Source: Puccinia triticina (lineage: Eukaryota > Basidiomycota > Pucciniomycetes > Pucciniales > Pucciniaceae). From it: a stretch of 64,000 nt of DNA. Below, in pieces: positions 55,500-64,000 of this stretch (within the stretch, counting starts at the first letter, position 1; each line of letters begins with the position of its first letter). Location: contig NC_070565.1 of NCBI RefSeq assembly GCF_026914185.1, positions 4,712,001 through 4,776,000 on the forward strand, read 5' to 3'. Made by a program: the position numbers and the translations under genes. The notes under the pieces were generated by a model, which saw only the letters and a program-made list of their open reading frames with translations, was not told the origin of the DNA and did not search any database.

Positions 55500-58448
55500 G
55501 ATGAGTGATGTAGGGTATGTATGAGAAAGGATTGTATAGGATCAAGTGACCGGTAAGACTGGAATAGAAGGTATGGAAGGCTGAGTTGGCAAAAGAGAGC
55601 CGGCTTATATCCTAAATAGATTCTAATAATAAAACTCTACGTTAGCACGAGAGCTTAGTTTGCGTAGAGCTTAGTTGCCGAAAACAAACGGAATGTTAGA
55701 TGGTTGGCTGAGGAGTGCTAGAACTCAGGCGGAATGGCCGGGATATATAAGCAATGCGTTTGGGATGAAGTTGCGATGCTCAGTTGATTTCGTTCAGGGG
55801 GTGGTTAGACCAGTCCGAGAAGATGTGAAGGTTTGCAGTTACACTGGTCCATACATTCGCCAACACCTTTAACTATGTATGACCAGCTAATTTTTCAAAC
55901 CATGCTGATCCAGCTATTATCCTTTTCCTGAGCACGGGTTTGGCATGGGTGATCCTTACTGTATCAAAATTAAATATCTCAGTAACGGTCTGTGCTTGAG
56001 CTGAGCTGAGAAACTCAAGACACTCTTCGATCGAGCCGGTCCCATAAACGGAACACCGGGTGAACGCGGGCGACTATCGTGGTTGGTTGTCATGGGCTGG
56101 CCAATGGACTGAGGCAAAATGCCAGGGGGAGAACTCGGAAAGTAACAGATAGGAGAGGGGCAGGCTGTTCTACAGTTGCGCACAGAGCTTCTACTGCTTA
56201 GCTTCCCGAAGGCTGGACCAGACCGGCACCGATAACATCAGCAACCCCTGAACACAGATGGGTGGATCATTGGAGCAACAACAGCCTCATGAGCTCATTG
56301 ACCCATGTCCAGCCAGCTCAAGCCTGAATGGGAGTTGAGTCTTGGAACTATCGATCGAACGGCGATCCGAAAAATCATGATGAAAATCTGCCTCCGAAAT
56401 GTAGGAGAAGCAGTTATGAATGGCGTGTTCGAGTGGATAATTCAAACCCAGCTGGATCTTTGCCAAGTTTAGACATTGAGTCACAACGTGCAAGCAGAAA
56501 ATGGCCCTGAGCCGTTGCCGACGCGCCTATTGCCAGTTTATGTGTCGTCGTTACTTGAAAGCCGACCGAGAACAAATCACCATTCATCACCCGTAAATCC
56601 ACAGCAAACGACTGGAGCGATGCGCTTTGGTTGTTGGTGACCGTGTTGACATTTACGTTGGACTGGTCGGTTTTTGTGAGAGGATGGTCAGGCTTATTCG
56701 TCAGTCTCCTACATGTTTAAGACCACGAGGTTGAACGTCGACGTTGACGCCGTGAGGATACGATCAGCCCGCACTCTTCTCTTTGTGCCGTTCTTGCAAA
56801 AGTCAATCGAGCACAGATCAAATCGCCAGCGATGGTGTGCTCAGCAAGGAGATAGAAAAACGCGGCGTGAATCAAGCAAACATGCATATCTCGCCTAATC
56901 ACGCTCTCACAGTCTCTACTTACATATGTACACTACTTACGCGAGTAGAACGGCAAGCAGTCTCCGCAGACACTCAAGAGACAAGGCGGGCAGATTCATG
57001 ACTAGGCGCATGTGCACGCATCCACATGCGCTTCGCTAGATTTCACCAGTAGACTGTGGGGATGCTTGCGGAAACCCCAGTTCTTGCCGGTATCAGCACA
57101 TAACCTCTGGAAGTGCAACGACGCGACGCGACGCCCGGGTCTCCTGGTGTTTCTCAAGGTGACGCCCGGGCACCTGACCTTTTCTCCGGTCTGCAAAGAA
57201 CAGCAAAAGCACCAGGGCCAGTTCGTTGCTCGGTCATCCAAAAGTTAAGACGGCTGACTTCAGTGAGCAGGTCGAACGATGCCCATGGCAGAGTGGAAAC
57301 TTTGGAACTTGTCAACTTGCCAACTTCGTCAGGGAGGTGGGAGATACATCAAGAGAGGCGAGCGACTGCAGCTGAACCCTCTCAACAGCTCCCAACTCTT
57401 GATCAATTCACATATCAACTTGAAAATAGGGCGTGCAAATCATCTCGGAGTTTTCTATCGCATTACCATCTGGACACTCAGCACTTGAAATTATGCGAAA
57501 ACTGAGACATTCCTACTATGCAATCTATCCAAGTTTTGACAGGATTGTGGCTCTCCTGGAGCTTGCTTTGCAGGGACAACCAGGGACAACCTGTCAGTGT
57601 CTTGGGGATATGTCCGCAACCAGGTACAACTCGACAGATTGCTGTGTTTTTATTTGCAAGGCATCGTCGATCAAGTTTTACGAAAGTTCATGACTAAGTG
57701 CACTTGGTTTATGAAAATGTTCATGCGTCCAACCCTCTCTGTAGCTGCATGTTCGGCTGACATACATATTTCCTCGCGACGGGTCACAACTAAGCACCAA
57801 AAGGCGATGTCATGAAAAGCACTCCTGGTATGTATCAATCACGATTCACCATCGGTTATGCTGTTGTGGAATTGTTATTACTGGTGGTTGATACTTCAAT
57901 ATCACCGCACTACCCGCGATGCGGAAGTCTTGCAGTGCAGTGTGCACCATACATCAGGGCCGCAAGCATACATGTCAGACGAGAGGGCTTTTCGGGGGTC
58001 AAACTCCTCCAGACACAGGTAGAAATGGAACAAATGGAGGACTTGCCGTCAATTTTGACATATATTCGTATTGCAATGTCGATGTTCTCCGCCACTGGTT
58101 GGATAGTTGGTGGAAGAACGAGCCGCAGTTGGGCCTTCATAAAGTTGTACAGCATCAGCATTATAAAAACTCGCTGGTGCTGTGATTTCTGACCTCTAAC
58201 CAGGGCCACCACTCAAGATTTTCTGGCATATAGATCGCCCTCTAATGACTCCAATACATGGGAGATTTCGATTTCCCAGGCAAGTGTAATTAAATGGGCA
58301 GACATTTAGTTCTTATTGTGTTCTTTTTTTCTCTTCGCAGGCGTCTGGGTTAGAGCAGAATAATGTGCCAGGGAGCTAATAAAGAAACAAACTGTTTCAG
58401 GAGAAGACACGATCACGAAGGGGCAAGCTTCTAAAAATACCGAGAAAA
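55500..58448. other. Intergenic, no gene seen
   Basis: Nearly 3 kb with only short open frames lacking protein-like order on either strand. There is a CGACGCGACGCGACGCCCGGG run at about 57,118. It contains the probable promoter of the gene ending at 55,499 and the 3' flank of the Rmi1 gene. Confidence 0.4.
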
Positions 58449-59690
58449 TCAAATATCATGGGCTAAAAGTTGAGCCTCGAATTCAGAATTGTCATCGAAG
58501 TAGTCATCCGAGTCACTCAGGTCCATCACCCTTGGTTGGTTGACTGATGGCGGATCATGAGTGTTGACGATTGGTGCAGATTGAAAGGAGGTTGTCGAAG
58601 AATTCGTGGCACCATTTCCATTCTGGTTTGCGGCTCGTCGATCGTCATTACGTTCCTGAGTGATGACGGCTTGGCTGTATACTCCCAGCAGACACACATT
58701 AGGCCAGGTAGGTACATATGCGTTCTCGTTTCCTTCAGCGATGAGAGATATTTGTTCCCTGACGTACCTTAGACGCGTGTTGAGTCCTTCCTGAAAGATG
58801 CTATCGCGATTTGCATCTAATTCGTCTACTTGAAATCCTTTAATGGTAGTATTTTCGGAGGTAAGCAGTACAAGACCGCGTCTGACCGGGGCGGATTTGA
58901 TCAACAACTAGTTTAGCGGATCATAAGAGGAAAAACGATTGAGCTGCGGAAGGAAAAAGTATGTTGGCGGAAGTCATGATATAGATTTATTATGCACCTT
59001 GCATCCTAGTGGTGTTTCAGCCAAACTGAGGCCATCGATCTTTTGGTACTCGATTGCTGGCACCGTACAGTGTCCGTCACTCAGAGTGAATTTCAACATG
59101 GCCCTTGGATACAAGATCGGTGCTTGACGATCCTGAGATTCCGGGTCTTCCAGACTTATGACTCGATCCCTTCCTTCTGCATCCTCGATGATTTTCTGGT
59201 GAACAGTCCGGAGCGAAAGAGCTGAGTGGCCGATCTCGGTGATCGACTGGATCTGTACTAGGATCCCTCGGTTTGGTAAATGATGCACTTTTGGTTGGTG
59301 CTGGACATCTTGCTCTGGTATCGACAGGTCCTTTAAGGGGGGGTTCTCTGCTGAAGTTGAAGCCGATAAGTCGGATAACAGAAGCTGATTTTCTATCTTC
59401 TTGATCAATTGTGGGGGAGTCAGGTCAAAGTGAGTCTATGCTTTTGTTTGATTTTTCGAAACCATCGCGTAAGTGATGACCAGAAGTTCACAATGGCAAT
59501 CAGCAAGCATTTCATGAGTGGGAATCAAATTGATCGACAGGACTAAAAACTGAGTGTCTAAACCAACTTGAAGATATTCACAACATTGTGTTAGCCACGA
59601 TTCCTCGAATACTAGAGTCGGGTAAGTCGTCCTGAACCAGTTTCTCACTGCCCTGGGAACCATGCTGTCGGCCATGAAACGCGATGTCAA
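58449..59690 (-). CDS. RMI1: Rmi1-like protein (RecQ-Top3-Rmi1 complex)
   Basis: Exons 59690-59568, 59435-58998 and 58907-58449. Introns GTTGGT/CATAG and GTGCAT/ACTAG, plus a probable further 93-nt in-frame intron 58,767-58,675 (GTACGT...ATACAG). About 308 residues with that intron removed. The N-terminal helices read AVRNWF...PTLVFEESWLTQCCEYLQ-THFDLTPPQLIKKIENQLLLSDL, matching the Rmi1 N-terminal three-helix region. The OB-fold follows: GILVQIQSITEIGHSA, RAMLKFTLSDGHCTVPAIEYQKI, LGCKLLIKSAPVRRGLVLLTSENTTIKGFQVDELD. Rmi1 stimulates Top3 and the RecQ helicase in dissolving double Holliday junctions in the nucleus. The C-terminus is acidic and ends SDSDDYFDDNSEFEAQLLAHDI. A second in-frame ATG five codons in could also be used. 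Confidence 0.82.
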
Positions 59691-59794
59691 GATCGATCTT
59701 TGCGAGACAAATCGTGAAGTCAGTCAGGTGTACAGGCGAAACTTTGCGTTGGTACTCGTAGAATTGATTATTGGAGGACTTCCCTGGACTTCCC

Positions 59795-59940
59795 GCCGAT
59801 CTGGAAACCCAGATTTTCCCAGATTTCGCAGGGAAATTTGGGCAGATCTATGATTTGGGACAATCGAGCCCAGATTTTGCGGGGAAATCTGGGCTCGATC
59901 TTCCTGCGAAATCTGGGAAAATCTGGGTTTCCAGATTGGC
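59795..59940. repeat. 146-bp foldback (MITE-like) element
   Basis: Begins GCCGATCTGGAAACCCAGA and ends TCTGGGTTTCCAGATTGGC. The arms contain TTTCCCAGATTTCGCAGG and its complement, and the centre has a second nested inversion around CGAGCCCAGATTT. It lies about 100 bp upstream of the Rmi1 gene start. Confidence 0.7.
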
Positions 59941-60167
59941 GTATCGCGGCTCCGCCGCGGTCCACGACCATGCCCATTGCCCACCCTCTCCCCCGTGCAG
60001 TCACTGGACAGAAACATTGGTACCCCCAAAAGCTCATTCTAGAAGGCTACCCCACAAACTTGAAGTCATGAGGATTCAAGAATGAGTGTGTAAAATGACT
60101 TCAGAAGAATGAATATAACAAAATGAAAAGTATTTGGAACATCACAAAATTTACAAAACCACTTGCA

Positions 60168-61110
60168 TTAAACCCTTTTGCTGAATGGTGAAGGGTCTGA
60201 TGGAGGTGCAAAACTCTGCCCTTCTGCTATCAGATAACAAGACCCACCAAGCTAAGCTTGGCAAGTTTTAATCAAGTGATAGGTCTGGTCTAGTTCCAGA
60301 TAAAGTTGTTTGACAACAGGTATGTGAGAGTTGAGAGTGAGTTCAGTGGTTATTTGCAATTATCTGAGGGTTGTGGTGATGTATGCAACGGTGGGTAGTT
60401 ACGGTACGGTTATCGGTCACGTACCAATATTGTAACGGGTTTTCTCTTGTTACCGTTACCGTTAACCGTAACTGAAGTGCGTTACAATATTGCACACCCA
60501 GGATGTATGGAATTTAACATCCGTTACAATATCTGCCCACACGGAGGGGCAGATATCGGACTGCATATGATCCAGAGGGGGCCATTTGCCCCTCTTTATC
60601 TCGTTAACCAGTGGTTAACGCGTTATGCTACTAGTAACGCAAGTAACACACCAAAAAAATCAGGCCCGTTACGATACGGGCCGGGGGTTACAACTAGTCG
60701 TTACTAGTAGCGCTAACGCCTAAGCGCAGTAACGGCAAGCGTTACGCTACGCAGATAACGGTGGTTATCGTAGCGTATTGTAACTACCCACCGCTGATGT
60801 ATGGATGTGATGGTAAGTGTGAAGGTGGTATGTAAATAACTGGGGAGTACTGAGCTGAGGAAAAAACAACTGGGGGGAGAGAGCTCCTTATATAGACAAA
60901 TGTGAGGGATTTTAGCTACAAGGGGGACCCTGGATGAGGGATTTTAGCTGGTGGGCTGCGTACAAGTGGTGTCAGAAGATACTAAATACAGGCAAAAAGT
61001 GGGGTGAGAAATGAAAGATGATGTCATACTAATGCAAGGAGTGCATAAATAAGGTGGGGAAATGTCAAATACAGGGGCACCTCATGCAAGGGGTGCATGG
61101 GAGGCTGTGA
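60168..61110. repeat. LTR remnant related to LTR A/B, interrupted
   Basis: Shares with 25,650-25,760 the blocks ACCCTTTTGCTGAATGG, GAGGTGCAAA.CTCTGCCCTTCT, AACAAGACCCACCAAGCTA and CTTGGCAAGTTTTA.TCAAGTGATAGG, and further on GAGGGATTTTAGCTGGTGGG. It lacks the TGTAAGACTC terminus. A 410-bp element is inserted at 60,386. No flanking internal retroelement sequence recognised. Confidence 0.7.
60386..60795. mobile_element. hAT-like MITE, 410 bp, perfect 8-bp target duplication
   Basis: Flanked on both sides by GATGTATG (60,378-60,385 and 60,796-60,803). Ends CAACGGTGGGTAGTTAC and GTAACTACCCACCGCT are inverted. The interior is dense in GTTAC/GTAAC motifs in both orientations. No coding capacity. 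Confidence 0.8.
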
Positions 61111-61119
61111 GATTACTAA

Positions 61120-61700
61120 CCAAGGTGAACGACACCATCCTCATAAATTGAGGAGGGTTTTGGGAGCTCAACAAGCTGTGGAAAAAGGTAAGCAAAGCAA
61201 ACCAGATTCCGCAGTCCAAAGCTGTGCCGCGGGGAATGGAAATACTGATTGCATCTAAATGATGAATACAGTTTCTGCATCCGCGAGCCGCAAAAATCAA
61301 CATGTGGAAATTCCCGGTCAGATACCTCTAGCAGAGAGAATCTCAGCTAACACCAAAGGTGAGTAGCAAGTTCAATCACTAGATGGTAGAGATGTTCAGC
61401 TAAAAGCTTCATTCCCTCCTGTAGTCAAAGACGCACAGGAAAAGACCGAACAAACTAATGAATCTTCTCAAAGAGAAGAAACGGAAAAAGGTGAGTTTAG
61501 CAAGTGTAAACACTTCGTCCATAAGAAACAAAAGGCTAAAGGAGCTGAACCTATGGTGTTCTTTATTAGACGCTGTTGCGCAACTCCTACACCGTTTTGC
61601 CAAAGCTAAATAAGCCGGACAATAAGAGATGAACTCTTGATCCAAGTAAGAGATTGGAATTACCCTGATCCTTGCGCAGAAAGAGCTAACGCGTGATGCA
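61120..61700 (-). repeat. Dispersed repeat family R1, copy C
   Basis: Reverse-oriented copy: read on the minus strand it gives CTCACCTTTGGTGTTAGCTG, TTTGGACTGCGGAA, GCTTACC and GAGCTCCC followed by a hairpin (CCTCA-ATTTA-TGAGG). It shares TTTGGCAAAACGG.GTAGGAGT with copy B. Confidence 0.5.
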
Positions 61701-62063
61701 GTTTGCTACCAGCAAACAGGAAGATCATCAAGATCATCTTCAGTCTGAATTCCATAAAGGAATTCACTTTTAGTCTTACAAAAGTAGACAGCGGCTTCTT
61801 GTTCCGCTCTTAGGTAATTCTACTTTTCTATATTTTGTGATACTTGTAATTAGATTATATACATGATTATCTAATTACAAGCCTCTTAGGCCCCGTTTGG
61901 CGCCGGTATATCCATTGATATATTTCACAGATATTTCACGATTATATTGCTGAAATACCGGTGGTGTTTGGCACACCAATATAAACAATTGGCTGTAATT
62001 ACAATTATTTCAGCTCAAATATATTGGTAGCCAGGATCTCAGACCCGGCAGCTCACACCAACA

Positions 62064-63227
62064 ATGCACAACCCAAAACCCAAGACCTCTCAAGAAGAGC
62101 AGGTCAACACCCAGCAATTTCCTCAAACATCTACTCGTGGACGTGGAAGAGGTCGTCCGAGGGGAGGAGCGATTCGACACACAGGTAATCGTGCCGCCAC
62201 TATCAGCAAGTGACTGCCTCACCTCGAGAATCCGATTCCCATCCGAGCGCTGCACCAGAATCCGGAACTGCTGACGTTGAAGATCCTGATGAGCCATCCC
62301 TTCAGACTCCGACTCTCTCCCAGAAAGGCTCAAAAAAACTGCGCTGGACCGGTCCGATGGAGGTTATGTTGCTTGAGCTCTATGTCCAAGAAGTCAAGAA
62401 GGGGAAACAAGCAGATAACGGATTCCAAAACACATCTCACCGGCACGTTGCACAACAGTTAATGGAGGTGTTCCTGGAAACCAAGCATCTCCTTGATTAT
62501 GCCAAGTGCAAATCCAAGTTGAAACAATTGTTCAAAAAGGACTACGACACTTTCCTGGCCTGCAAAGAGGCAAGTGGTTTTGGATGGGATGAGACTGCAT
62601 GCGAGGTGACTGCTTCACATGATGTCTGGGAGAGATATGTGGCTGTGAGTCCGTTCGTTATCCTTTCCCTTTTGTTCAGTATCCTTCTCTCTGACATGTA
62701 TTGATTATGTATAGGTACATCCAAACGCTAGGAAATTTTGGGGAGTACCGTATCCCGAGTTTCGCAATCTGGACAAAATCTTTGGTACTTCATTGGCTAC
62801 CGGCAAAGGATCTCGATCCCTTGCGCAGCGACTGCTTATGCCCTCCCAGCCAGTTGAACCTGATTGCCCCAAAGGGGTGGATCAGCAAAACGACCAAAAC
62901 AACAGCCCGTCTAATTATCTCTCACAAAGTCACAAGAAAGATTCAATTGCTACGGCTATTAGCAGACTGGTTGGCTATATGAACACCCAACGCGAGGAAC
63001 ACACCCAAAGACTTCAACAACGGGCAGCCAATAACCAATCTAATCTTCAGCGCGCAATGGCATTGTATCAAGAAGTTCATGCCAAGGAAGCGAGTCAAAC
63101 TGAGCAGTTGGAAGCCTTCCGAATCTTCCCAGACAATACTAACGCCCAAATGTTTACAAGTATCTTGGACAAGGACCTCCGAACCCAATGGCTTTATCAT
63201 GAGATTGATCAAATGCATCAAAACTGA
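62064..63227 (+). CDS. PIF/Harbinger Myb/SANT-like accessory protein
   Basis: Main exons about 62,210-62,644 and 62,715-63,227, joined across GTGAGT...TATAG. The domain reads RWTGPMEVMLLELYVQEVKKGKQ..., LLDYAKCKSKLKQLFKKDYDTFLACKEASGFGWDE and HPNARKFWGVPYPEFRNLDKIFG, the Myb/SANT-like fold of Harbinger ORF1 proteins and related plant and fungal families. These bind transposon ends and help import the transposase into the nucleus. The C-terminal part is a Gln-rich helical coil. The N-terminus from 62,064 holds an RGRGRGRPRGG AT-hook-like motif, but it is in another frame from the rest: either a small intron or a frameshift lies at about 62,185-62,210, so the true start is uncertain. Confidence 0.75.
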
Positions 63228-63345
63228 TGAATTTGAGAAATCTCAATTTTTTATTTCCTCACTTATAGCCCATGTACGTTAAAAAAAGATAGAACCAGTG
63301 CTGGATTTCATTCATATATACATATAAAAAGAATATAAATGATTT

Positions 63346-64000
63346 TTATTGTTGTTGCCTTCTGTTCAAGGTTGCAACATATTGCTGCCAAAGACCTTCA
63401 GCGATTGAGTCTCGCAAGTTTTCACATTCCTCTCTTTCTTGATCGCTAGAGTACACGCCTTCGGGTGGAGGATCATTCACCTCCTGATTGTGGAAGTAGC
63501 TGTTGCTACTATCCGAGTTCGCTCGTTGAAAAATCTTGTCATTGAGACCGTTCCGAATAATGTTGACATTGTGGATGCAAGCGCAAGCAAACACAATGTC
63601 ATATTGCTGCTCCAGGTTGTACTCGCTGGCCTGCATCAATATCTTAAAGCGTTGTTTGATCACACCAAAAGTACGCTCGATAACATTCCAAAGACTTGAA
63701 TGTCTTAGATTGAAAAGTTCTTCTCGGTTTGCTGGTCTAAAAATCAGAGAGCCAAAGAGTCAAATTGGACTCTAGTGGTGAAAATCAGAGCAATGAACAT
63801 TGACCTTTGGCCAACCATTGCTTGCTCTCTTAGGTGATATTGGGTACCTTGATAAGGAACCAAGATGTTTGGTTCCAGCGCATAACCAGCATCAGCGAGA
63901 TAAAAGTGGCCGGGCTGTATATCAAAATCCTGAGTCCGAGCGTCTTGAAGTACTCGGGCATCGTGTGCACTGCCCTCCCATCCAACTCGCATGTGGGTGA
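63346..64000 (-). CDS. PIF/Harbinger DDE transposase, C-terminal part (cut by window end)
   Basis: Two exons visible: 64000-63805 and 63736-63346, joined across GTCAAT...TTTTAG. The sequence runs GWEGSAHDARVLQDAR...FYLADAGYALEPNILVPYQGTQYHLREQAMVGQRPANREELFNLRHSS-LWNVIERTFGVIKQRFKIL, then CIHNVNII. The first catalytic Asp of the DDE_4/HARBI1 family lies outside; the second (LADAGY) and the Glu (VIERTFG) are present. No stops interrupt the visible part, so it may be intact. The tail ends in RRQQQ. It converges on the Myb-like ORF, with about 120 bp between stops. Confidence 0.85.

Larger units (their letters stand above)
61889..64000. mobile_element. PIF/Harbinger DNA transposon, left part
   Basis: Begins GGCCCCGTTTGGCGCC preceded by TTA, matching the GGCC/GGGCCCGTTTG-type terminus and TWA target site of PIF/Harbinger. 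It carries the two expected genes, a Myb-like DNA-binding ORF (plus) and a DDE transposase (minus), convergently arranged. The right end is beyond the window. Confidence 0.75.

Noticed and set aside
57002..58212. Several 60-130-codon frames
   Set aside because: Composition random, no domain or consistent splicing; left as intergenic.

Overview
The window is genomic DNA of a filamentous basidiomycete, most likely a rust fungus (Pucciniales). The evidence is short spliceosomal introns (about 45-100 bp, GTRAGY...YAG) in nearly every gene, an intron-containing nuclear tRNA, fungal housekeeping genes (UCS myosin chaperone, Imp3, Rmi1, glycine-rich RRM proteins), secreted double-psi beta-barrel proteins of a type common in rusts, and very dense Ty3-type, PIF/Harbinger, hAT-like, Tc1/mariner-like and pogo-like repeat DNA. 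The species cannot be fixed from sequence alone.

Layout. 0-2.5 kb: end of an unrecognised gene and an intronless UCS chaperone gene. 2.5-16.4 kb: repeat-rich DNA with one gene, a secreted Gly/Pro/Ala-rich protein (9.4-10.1 kb); repeats include a ~160-bp tandem array, a 390-bp palindrome and copies of a dispersed family. 16.8-19.3 kb: a small gene island (multi-exon gene of unknown function and tRNA-Val) bracketed by two inverted copies of a TIR element. 21-41 kb: nested transposons. A 14.4-kb LTR element (25,624-40,071) sits inside a Tc1/mariner-type transposase gene, with matching LTRs and a CCGG target duplication. It carries gag-pro and pol on the minus strand, an intron-rich plus-strand gene, and a 2.4-kb palindrome of two inverted LTRs of a related family. 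41-44.7 kb: decayed lineage-specific genes, a minisatellite and a hAT-like element full of small palindromes. 45-50.2 kb: housekeeping cluster GRP-Imp3-GRP, in which two glycine-rich RRM genes share an identical 8-exon structure. 51.4-55.5 kb: two tandem secreted double-psi beta-barrel genes of equal length. 58.4-59.7 kb: an Rmi1 homologue. 60-64 kb: an LTR remnant split by a hAT-like MITE, then the left part of a PIF/Harbinger element with a Myb-like ORF and a convergent transposase that runs off the window.

How the genes relate. The cellular genes are mostly independent housekeeping functions: myosin folding, SSU processome, RNA binding and genome stability. The secreted proteins (9.4 kb, 51.4 kb, 54.5 kb) are plausible host-interface or wall-associated proteins.

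Best candidate for something new: a 70-nt hairpin in intron 3 of both glycine-rich RRM genes. It is 65/70 identical between the paralogues although the next exon keeps only 15 of 25 residues, and both stem differences preserve pairing as G-U. A conserved 12-nt microexon lies in the same two genes.
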